Assembly (NCBI GenBank): GCA_037501455.1
Contig: CM074860.1
Span: 43,410,501 to 43,474,500 of the forward strand
Direction: 5' to 3'
DNA length: 64,000 nucleotides
Origin: Lantana camara
Lineage: Eukaryota > Streptophyta > Magnoliopsida > Lamiales > Verbenaceae
Part shown: positions 43,736 to 53,446 of the stretch, one piece after another
Numbering within the stretch: the first letter of the stretch is position 1
Layout: each line of letters begins with the position of its first letter
Notes under the pieces: model-generated
Databases searched by the model: none
Seen by the model: only the letters and a program-made list of their open reading frames with translations
What the model was told of the DNA's origin: nothing
Translations under genes and position numbers: made by a program

Positions 43736-45993
43736 TTACTAGAGGATCGATACAAGAGGGTTTTTGGTTGTCATTTCAAAACACATAGAGAATCACAGAA
43801 TCTACGACCTAAATGGTAAAGCAGAGAACTAGTGAGCATGCTGAATTATAACGATATACAAAAGATAAGGTCTTTAATCTAATGTAGCTCCCACTGTTTT
43901 TCAAAGATCTATAATTCCCAAAGATCTAAGAGGAACACGTTTCCCAATGGGTACTAAGATCCTAGGCATTTTACCTCGAACCCACGACTCGCGGACATTC
44001 TAAGTAAAACCCTAGGTAGGTACAACTTACCAATTCTAACACCTTTAGAACTCTTAGTAGCTGTTTTTGCATCACCTATCTTTCAATATGGACCCACGAC
44101 TCATGTGATATCCATATTTACTTAGGCGTTAAGCTAGACCCATCAATCATAAGATCATGATCAAAACTTAGTTCGAACGGCCCACGACTCGCGGACATCG
44201 CCCTTGCCAAAATTGATCACGAAATATTGATCATTTAAAATGATCAATTAGGTAACTAAGAACTAATAAGCTCCACTATCTATCCCACGACTCGCGGACA
44301 ATAACTAGCTTCACTTACTAAACTTAAAACCTATTGATGGAATGCTAGGAATTTAATTCAAAATTTGCATCTTGAATTAAACACCTATTTTTTCGAAATT
44401 AGCTTAATATTTAATGGGAATTTTCGAATCAACCGGAGAGTTGTCCGGTTCGACCTCACCAACATATATGTTATCCAATTTTATTAGTCTTGATTAATGC
44501 AAGTACAACTTAAATGCATTTCAAACAAGCACATAAATAGATAACATGTCCTAGCATGATACTAAAATGTAATGATCATGGGTTCTAACTATCTTATGCG
44601 TGATTTGTGGGAGCCACTCCACAATCACAAGTTCTAACATACATGTCACATAAACAGTTTAAATCACATAAGGCACTTATGGCCTCCTTGTTACTTGAAT
44701 GTGGTCCATCTTACTCCATGGGTGTATTGTCTCCAAAATGAAACTAAAACCTCACCACCTATCTCTACTCTCAAATTACAATAAAAAGAAAAAGACATAA
44801 AGTACTAAGGCTCAATCTTCATATTGGTCGTAGACAATTACACGGGGCATACCTCGGCCTAAAAAACGATAATATGGAAAGCCACATAATAAATCACATA
44901 ACAGTACCCACATAAGTGAGGCTCCAACCTCAATTGAAAAACGCAACTATAGGGCTCCAACCCCAATTTAAACCATTCATGTGCTTAAATTAAAACCATA
45001 CATAACTCTAAACCCATGATCACCTAACATGCTTAAATTGCAAGAATTTAAATTTAACAAATAAATTAAAATTCTCGCTTTAAGCTCTAATAGCTTAAAA
45101 CACGACTTAGATGCAATTCTTGTTCAAGAGCCTTTTCAATAAAACCCGAATGACTATAAACCAATAAAATTCCAATTAATTTCTGAAAATTAATAATTTT
45201 ATTCTTTCAGTATTTTCATAAAATAAAGTTTGTCATTTTTTCAAAATTTAAATCGACCAATTTCTCAAAAATCCCAATTTAATCAAAATTTTAAAATAAT
45301 TTTATTTTAGAAAAACTGATTTTAAAAGATAAAATTAAAATAAAATTAAATCGGGATTTTCAAGGACCGAAAATACGAAAGACGAAAACACGGGCCCGGG
45401 ACGACTCGGGATAGCCCGCCCGCCTCACAGGAATGTGCGCTAGGCGATCGCGCCAGCGCTGCACACAACCGGAAGCGATTGCCGCCAGCGTGCGCACGCC
45501 AAGCGCGCGCCCTTGCGCGCATGCTTGCGGCGTGGGCAGGCAATCCCGCCCATCCCTGGGCGGGCTCTCCCGCGCGGTTGCGGTAGGAGCAGGTGGCTGT
45601 CCCGCACGATTGCGGGACATGCGAGCGGGCGCGCCTAGGCGGACGGGAGGCCTCCCGCGCGGATGCGGGAGGGCTAGGCGGCGGTGACGGGGCTTGGGCA
45701 TGCGACGTGCTAGCACGCCCGGGCTCGTCCTTTTCGTGTTCCGTTTCGTATTTTGGGTTTCTCCAAAACCCGGTTCAATCCATAATTAAAAAAATTCGAT
45801 TTAAATAGATTTCAATCAAAACGGTTTTCAAAAACACAATTTAAGAAAACAATTTGAGAAATTCAAGAAAAATTACAGTTTCGTAATTCAGGCTTTCTAA
45901 AAGAACTTATGAATACCTAATTCGCATCTAAGCCTAAGAATTTCTACCAAATTCGAAATAATTGAGACGAACCAGAAACACGATTAACGAGGT
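43736..45993 (-). other. Copia B 5' leader, non-coding
   Basis: About 2.26 kb between the PBS and gag with no sustained gag frame. It contains three copies of CCCACGACTCGCGGACA (near 43981, 44181 and 44285) plus a partial one near 44094. A GC-rich hairpin block lies at about 45385-45730. The remainder is AT-rich. Open frames at 45346-45808 arise from the GC-rich block and match no family I know. Confidence 0.7.
45385..45730 (-). repeat. GC-rich hairpin block in copia B leader
   Basis: Abrupt GC-rich island with several perfect short inverted repeats: GCGCGC-CCTT-GCGCGC (45505-45520), CCCGCCCA-TCCC-TGGGCGGG (45545-45564), GTCCCGCA-CGAT-TGCGGGAC (45599-45618) and CCTCCCGC-GCGGAT-GCGGGAGG (45651-45672). 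There is also an imperfect relative near 45567-45586. Confidence 0.8.
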
Positions 45994-45994
45994 G

Positions 45995-46008
45995 GCTCTG
46001 ATACCACT
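45995..46008 (-). other. Copia B primer-binding site
   Basis: Minus strand TGGTATCAGAGCC at 46006-45994, separated from the LTR end CCAACA by two bases (AG), the usual copia spacing. Confidence 0.88.
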
Positions 46009-47155
46009 TGTTGGAAAACAGGAATCAGAAAGCAGCGGAAATTTAAAAATTTTCCAATAAAAGAATCTTGGACTCGCAATCGTGTATCCAAATTCGTAGA
46101 GATTAGAAACTTACTTTCTTAATTAACTTTCTTGAAGCGTTTCAAGCCACCCAAGAACGCTCTTCTCGCGGCTTGATCCCCTCTCCTTGGTAAAGCTCGA
46201 ATCTTCAAACTTCTAACTTGAAGCTGTAACGCCCCAGTTTTTCAGTTTTAGATAATGTGGCGTATTTGTTTATAAATTGCGCGATTTAAATATTTAATTA
46301 TATGATTAATTGTGTATAAGTGTTTATATTTGATTTAAACTATAGACTATGCTTATTTTAAGTAATTCATTTTATTTTACTTTGATACTTAGTGTTTAAA
46401 TTCTCAATTAGGGTTTCTTATTACCTTAACTATTTCGGTAATTTCGTTAATTAATTTCAACATGTTATAAGTTGGCTTTAAATTTATTTAATATGGAATT
46501 TAAGTTTTAGTAATTAATTTATAACAATATGAATTCGTTCATGCGCTTGAGTGTTCTATTTCTACGTCGTTCTTATATGTAATGATATCGGATTGGCGTG
46601 AAAATTTAATATGTCGTAAATATGTGTGTTATGAACATGCCTATATGCTCGGTTTATGTTTTCGGATTTATTTGACGTGTTTATGAATTTATATTGATTT
46701 GTGGAACCAAGTCGGGGGCTAACGAGCAATTAGCGCACCTTTGGTTCCGTATGTGATATCTTGAGCTCGGGAATTCGGATTCGAATTTCGACACCTCCGT
46801 TACCTTCGTATCGACGATTCGGAGACAATGGAACAAGCCTCATACCTTTTTGAAATCATTAAGATCTCCGAAATCCAACCGTAACGGACAACTCGTGCAA
46901 GAAGAGCTCTTTATGTTGACTAGTCTTCATGGTGGGACCCCATAACACCTCTTAACCTAACCATACCTTAACCATGACTCTTGTACCTAGAGTTAGCCCC
47001 TTTCTCTCCCCTTTAGCTCTGAAAACCGAACCACACATCTCCATTTTCAGCTGGAACTGAACGAGAGAGAGAGGAAGAGGAGAAGAAAGAAAACCCTAGG
47101 CCATCCTTGTGATTTTGGAGCTCAAATCACCATCTTCTTTCACCAAATCTTCAAG

Positions 47156-49853
47156 GTATGAATATCTATGTCTTCTCTACTCTATTATACTTGATTTCAT
47201 CTTCTTACAACATGATTTGGATCAGATTTGATTAGGTTTTGGATTATGAGTTTGGAATGAACTTTTAGGGATTTTTGTTCTAGTGACCTATTTGCTTGTG
47301 TGGCTGATTTTCTTGCTTATTCATGATCATTTGAGCTTGTTTCTTGACCTATTTCTTTCCCAACTGATAGTATATGATGTTAGGAGGATTTCATCTCTTG
47401 CTCCTTTTATGAAATTATGAGATATGGAGCTTCAAACTTGATGATCAAACTACTTCCCCTGTTTTCGAACTGCTGTGTGAAATATTGTGTTGTTGCTTGA
47501 TCAAATGGTCTCCATTTCGTGTGAAATTGCATGGAGTTGATGTACACTCATTAATTTATATGTTAGCATTCATGTTTTAAGTATTTGGATCCATTAGAAG
47601 CCTCAAAACCGAAGTACCTGGCCTGTTCTTATGCATGATCTTTGACAGAATTGTTGCTGTTGCAATTGTGTGGTTGTTGGTCACCCTAATGTGCTTTAAA
47701 TTGTACCATTTTGCATATATATGATGTATATTAGTTGTTTAGTATGTTAGCATGCATTCCCCAAAGTTTCAGATCCAAATTCAACCCCTAAGTACTTGAT
47801 CAAGGCATGATTGAACAATTGAGCTTTTATGTGCGATTTTGCCGACCCAGTTTTGCTACGTGATTTAGATGATCTTAACGTGTGATTTAGCCTTTGCACT
47901 CTAAATGAGAAATGTTCATAACATGCCAAATATGCTTCATATTAAGTTTCAGAGCATTTGGAGTTGGTTTGGTATGCTTTTGGTTTGAGTTTGTAAGGGA
48001 TCAGTTTTTGCCAGTTTAGCTTGTGAACGGTTTTGGTTCTATACCGTGACACCCCCGTGTCTCATTTACTCATAAGAGTGAGACACGGGCGTGTCACACC
48101 CTCTGGTCAGGTCTGTACTGAGCCACGGTCGTGGCTCAGTTTGGCTAAGGAAGGTGACACCCCCGTGTCCCTTCCCCTGCGCAGTCTGTGTTGCTTCCTT
48201 TTCGATATTTGATTCGTTTCACCTCCTTAATGATTTTATCTCCTTTCGTGTTGAACTATGAACTTGTTTTGCTATATGTTGGGAGCATTATGGTGTAATT
48301 TCATGATATTTGGATGAGGTTTAAAGTATGCTTTTAGTGAATTGCTTTGACGTGGCTTAAATGCTTCTATATGAAATATTAAGTACATTCTTGCATTCTT
48401 TTGATGTCTTAAGTGATGTTCTTTGCCTTTTTGTGTATCATACTCAATGTAAACATGTTTGAAGGTATAATATGATTATGGTTCTAAGATTTTGTAAGAT
48501 ATTGCTAAGAATTATGAAGGATATGAAATAAATGAGTATGATACCTTCATTTCTTGAAAGTATTTGAATGAATGGCTTGTTATATGCCTTAATTGCATTA
48601 ATAGTGCACATGAACATTTTTATGATATAACATGATCATATATGCATTCATTTCATATTGACTTCATTGCCGTGCGTCATATATGGTTCATTGAAGTCTC
48701 GAGTCTCACCAACACGTCATGTTGTCTTTTGTACAGTTTATCTCCAGGGTGGAGAGATCTTGATCCTTCGAGCACTTGTTAACCCGTTCCTTGTTTCGTC
48801 ACGGTTCAGGTGAGGGTGGTTTTCGTTTTAGCTATGTAACAAACCCTACAACCCTTATGTGAAAAGCTTTGGCCAAAACCTTATGATTATATATATATGG
48901 TTTTCAAATGAAGTTATCGAGTAAATTCTTCTGAATTATATGTATGAGCGTATATAAGCTTAAAAATGGTTTTGTAATGAGGCTATGCTCCAAACCGTGT
49001 GTCTTCATGCTAGCTACGGAATAGGATGACACGGAGAGGTACGTATATAGCATATGCCGAATTACACGGTAAGGTATGATTTCTTATAGTATGTATTGAT
49101 CGAGTAAACCCTTTTCAAATGATTTATGAATTATGATATGTACTTATGAATTGATTGTTTGGCGATACACATTTCTGATTTCTGATTGTACGGGCCCCGG
49201 GACTTAGTATATGTGGCTAACCGAGGAAGCAAGGGCTGACGGGGATCCCATATACTAGTTCCAACCAACTACGGTGATACCGGCCCTCGCTAGGAGATTT
49301 AGCGGGGAATGGGAGCTGAGTGCCTTTGGGGGAGTCATGAAACCCCATTGGCCTATGTCTGAGGTGGTCGGGTCTTGCTAACCCGTCCACCACCCGGAGG
49401 AAGAAGGTTGGTTAGGATTTATGCCTTTTCTTATGTATATGTTATGATAGAATTGTGCACCGTGCGGGAAGGCCGGGACACGGATTGCCCAAACGCATAT
49501 GTTATGTTATGATTTATGGTCTGTGTGTATTATGATATATTGCATGATCGCTTAATCAATATATTAATGATATTTATCGTACACGGTCGGAGTTTGGTTG
49601 GAGATTGTGCACGCTCACTCGCCGAGCCTTATATTTATGTATGATTTATGAATGTAATGAATTTAATATGAATTAGTCGTAAAGGTCGAGCATTGTCTAT
49701 CTATCTTCTTGCCCTTTTCGGGAACTAAATTCAAATAAAACCTTGCTCGGGATTTATGACTTGCATGTGCATGTTTTATATATATGTATCGCTCCTGCTC
49801 ACTCAGTCTTCTAGAGACTGACCCCTCTCCCTCCCCAATCTTTTAGTGTGCAG
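47156..49853 (+). other. Putative LTR intron of element L
   Basis: Donor TCTTCAAG|GTATGA at 47155|47156. The acceptor follows a long pyrimidine tract (CTCTCCCTCCCCAATCTTTTAG) as TGTGCAG|GG at 49853|49854. CAGTCT-TCTAG-AGACTG forms a hairpin just upstream (49805-49821). The 3' LTR equivalents are 54378-57075. Inferred. Confidence 0.5.
48046..48172. repeat. Palindrome cluster, element L 5' LTR
   Basis: Units are GTGACACCCCCGTGTC, GAGACACGGGCGTGTCAC, GAGCCACGGTCGTGGCTC (extended to ACTGAGCC...GGCTCAGT) and a second GTGACACCCCCGTGTC. The 3' LTR copy is at 55268-55394. Confidence 0.9.
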
Positions 49854-50277
49854 GGTTGATCTTTGGAGTTTCGGGCTAGGCGGAGGTGTTGGAGTTTTAA
49901 GTTGGTCGAGTTAGGTTAGGAGAGTCTTTGCACTCACTCATGTATTGAATTTATGTCTGTATCGATTCTATGGTATCATGAACTTGAATAATTATGTAAT
50001 CATAATTGAATTGTTTTATTGGACTGTAATTATGAGTTTAAAAGAGGCCTGAAGAGCCCAATTCTGGTTATGGTTGATATGATTGAACTCTGGCTTTGCT
50101 ATGCTTTTTACTTTGTGAATTGGTATTCGTTGCAGGGTCTAGCTCCGCCTGGCTTAGGAAGGTTTTTATGTTTGTCTCCCGTTCGCTAGGGTTTGATACG
50201 GGTGCGGATTTACAATTTCGTTACTCGTGTTGAGCCTTAGTGCGGGGGATGTGGTGCCTCACGTGCGGGGTGCTACA

Positions 50278-50331
50278 TCCTTAAGTGGTATCAGAGCCCG
50301 GTTGCAAAACCGGTGTTCTTGAGTCATGTCT
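50278..50331 (+). other. Element L primer-binding site with GCAA hairpin
   Basis: TGGTATCAGAGC at 50286-50297, eight bases after the LTR. CCGGTT-GCAA-AACCGG follows at once, and the PBS AGAGC can pair with GTTCT beyond it, giving an 11-bp stem with one bulge. Confidence 0.88.
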
Positions 50332-53226
50332 GAGTCAGTTAGGTCGCACGGCATAGGAACAACTTGTGAATGTGTGCATTGCATCGATCTTGAACATGAA
50401 TTTGGCTCTTTTTTTTTTTTAATTTTGTGGGACTATCTGTTGCATTTACATAAGGATCCTTGCATTAATTGTTGAAAATGTGTCATGAGCATGCACTAAT
50501 CGCATGCATCTACTCTTGAAATAAGTTGTGATTTATAGGTTATGGAGATAATATCAAACCATGGCCAAGTTCTACGACAAAGAAGATCGATTGCAAACCT
50601 TTCTGAGACACGGAACATGGGCAGGATACTCTGGGAAGAATGTGGAGAATGCTAGATGCGTGGCTTCATAGACTGAGTTACAATTAACGGGTAGGATTCA
50701 GAATGGGAGGTTTGACTTTGGCGATGCGATGGCAGAGGGATATCTGGTGAAATCGGAATAGGAGTTAATCATGGGATTGTTGGGACTCAAAAGGCTAATT
50801 TATGAGAATCTGCTATTCGGAGTGTTTTAATTGGATTCAGCAAGATCTTTCAACCTAAAGGATGAAGTGAACGAACCTTGAAGATATTTTGATCCCGGAT
50901 TGGATCGTTAAAGAGGTCTCAATAACTAGGAGAGACTAAGATAAAATAGGTCCGGTAGGAGCTGTGTATCTGGGGTCGACAAGAAGGATCTCTAATTAAG
51001 CCTAGTGAATTGAAATCAAGTCTGTCGAAGTCAAGACCGGGAAGAGTTGGACTTGGGTGCTCTGGATGTCGATCGTGATGGGAAACTCATAAACAATCGT
51101 CACGGGAATCTTGATCAAGGTGTGGATTGGGAGATGAGTTCGTTTTTCTAAAACCAAGTTGAATTGCCATGTTGTGAAGTTGAAATGGAAGATATGAAGC
51201 AACAAATGGAAACGGTAAAGAAAGGCAACCACTCCTTGCAAGGAAATCATGCACTCAAATGTAAGCAGTGGGAGGTGAATTGAATTCACAAAGGATAGGC
51301 ATGGGATTCTTGATTAAGGTGACGATTAGAAGTAAAGGTTGAATTGCGAGGAGAAGTGTGGATGCTAACTCAGTGGACGTGGAAGAATTAGGGATCAAGA
51401 AATTGCAATCTCGGACAGTGGATGATACAAGTTGATTTACAAAGATGCATGGAAGTCTCGAAGACCGTGGGAAAGGCAAGGAATAATTACCAGGATTAAG
51501 TGACCTTGGGATCGGAAGAACGAGGAAAGCTACCGAGCTAATAACTTCCCACATCGGTGACAGGTTCCAAAGCATTCATAGCACGTGCATCATATTTTAC
51601 ATTAATGATCTATTCTTTTGACCTTATTTTATCCGTGTATTTATAAATGGGTTTCATTGCGCTAATGTGTGGTGTAATTGCTTGATGTAAACGTGACACA
51701 TGCATTGCCATCTTTACCCGACATGCATCTTAGTGTTTACTTGATAGGCAGATGTGGCACCTCAATTGTCAAGTATATCCTCGCTCGAACCATATCTGAG
51801 TTAAGGGAAAGGAAAGAATGGTGTGGCAAATGACAAGAAAGACGATTGGGAAATAAAGAACTTTAGGTAAGGGATAAGTAAGTGGAAAGGACCTCCGAAG
51901 GAAAGTCAGATTAGATTCATCTTTGGGGTGTTCGGATCAATTAAGAATAGGGAGGAGGGATTGAGGGAGTTCGACATGAAAGAGCAAAATTTTAAGGGGG
52001 AGAGCACGACCGAGAGATAAAATGGAGGATGGAAGTAGTGCCCGAATAAATATGTCAATAGTAACAACGGGGATGCGAATTAAGGAGAATCCGGAAATCC
52101 AAATGGTGGCCATTGGAAATGAATAAGAGGACGGTAATGGTTAAGTTGTTAAGAGAGAAGTGACGAAGCCAAATTCGGGGGAAGATTTTTCGAGATATAA
52201 AGAAGAGAGTTTATTGAACGACTCTATGTCTGGAATTCCGAATTGGGAGTGATGAAATTATATGGGAGTTTCTGTGACCTCCTAAGATGGATTTAACTAA
52301 AGGAAAATTGGATCAATCTATTATATGAGGGGATGTTGTCGATCAAAATTTATTCAGTAAAAGTATTAAGGGATCCGAGACAACATTATTAAGTTCTCGG
52401 TTCTATCAAAGGTGATCTAGAAGGAAACTTAAGAAGGGACCAAATGGAAAAAGATGATCATTGGAGGATTTACATCAAACTTCAAAACGCATCAAGAACA
52501 TTTTATCTTCGATTCAAGAAATGTGGAGCTAGATACCGAATATAGCCTTAAGGGGTTTAAAGAGTATGAATAGATAACATGAACGGAAAATGGAAAAGGA
52601 TTCGTGTTAAGGTAGATCCTAATGACGAATACCCCAAGGTAGGGATTGAATCATCAAGGTTGTCAAGAGTAGTTATCCTTGAGGGTATTTTAAACTCCGA
52701 TATGGGTAAGCTAGTAGCTATGGACCTAACTTCGAGACGGGTGGTCTAAGGGCATTCGGGAAGTCAAATTCGATTAATTAAAAAAGAGTTGGTGGGGCGA
52801 ATGAGGATTGAGGGAAATGGTGAAGACTGGAAACAGTACAAGTCGGAACGGATCTAAGAATATGATCCTTAAAAGGATTCATCAATCGCTTCACCAGGGA
52901 ACCCTGAAGAGGTTCAAGACAAGCTGGGTACTGAACTACATTCAGGACAGAGCATACCTTGGACAACGACAATTCACGACTTAAATTTTTGCAACTACGG
53001 TGAACGGTACTTATAGCATTCATGATACATGCATCCATGCAGATTTAACCTACCCAATTTTTTTTTATTAGGTGCTTTGATCTCGTACTGTGGTAAATTA
53101 CTTGGAGTAATTGAAATCAATATGGGTGATATTTATTACTTGCTTTGAGTGCCTTACGTGATTTTAATTTTGGTTTTGTGTGTGTTGCTTGGGAGTATTG
53201 GAGACTTCCTTGCTTTATTTTCGGTT
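50332..53226 (+). other. Element L non-coding internal domain
   Basis: About 2.9 kb without a sustained frame. It shares with J and K the ATATCAAACCATGGCCAAG segment (about 50550-50572), a METVKK-encoding stretch (about 51181-51225) and CGGTGAACGGTAC (about 52998-53010) followed by AGCATTCATGATACATGCATCC. The last is a relic of the gag/protease boundary seen in C. Minus-strand frames at 51002-51575 and 52778-53038 are chance. Confidence 0.7.
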
Positions 53227-53388
53227 AAGAGACGGGGATTCTCTTATTTTTGTTTGGGAGACGGGGTACTCTCTTTGCTTGCGAGAGACGGGGTTGTCTC
53301 ATTGTTGTTGGAGAGACGGGGTTCTCTCATTGCTGTTCGAGAGACGGGGCTCTCTCCTTGTTGCTTGTGAGAGACGGGGAATCTCTCA
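53227..53388 (+). repeat. Tandem CGGGG-loop hairpin array of element L
   Basis: Six units, each about 18-21 bases, separated by TTG-rich spacers: AAGAGACGGGGATTCTCTT, GGGAGACGGGGTACTCTCTT, GAGACGGGGTTGTCTC, GAGAGACGGGGTTCTCTC, GAGAGACGGGGCTCTCTC and TGAGAGACGGGGAATCTCTCA. All can form 5-7-bp stems with the GGGG in the loop. Confidence 0.88.
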
Positions 53389-53410
53389 TTGTTTGTTTTC
53401 AGGCGTGTGT

Positions 53411-53446
53411 GAATCCGAGGATGAATTCTTTTTAAGGGGAAGAGAT
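53411..53446 (+). other. Element L polypurine tract and preceding hairpin
   Basis: PPT AAGGGGAAGAGAT at 53434-53446 directly before the 3' LTR. GAATCCGAGGATGAATTC (53411-53428) is the same hairpin as in C and K with one mismatch. Confidence 0.85.

Larger units (their letters stand above)
46225..50277 (+). repeat. Element L 5' LTR (4053 bp)
   Basis: TGTAACGCCCCAGTTTTTCAG...GTGCGGGGTGCTACA. A pyrimidine/GA-rich leader lies around 47000-47155, palindromes at 48046-48172, the conserved GCTAGGCGG at about 49877, and CCCGTTCGCT near the end. No coding frame above about 60 codons looks real. Confidence 0.95.

Noticed and set aside
45346..45808. Arg/Ala-rich frames on both strands
   Set aside because: GC-rich hairpin block lacks stops by composition; no family resemblance and no upstream gene structure.
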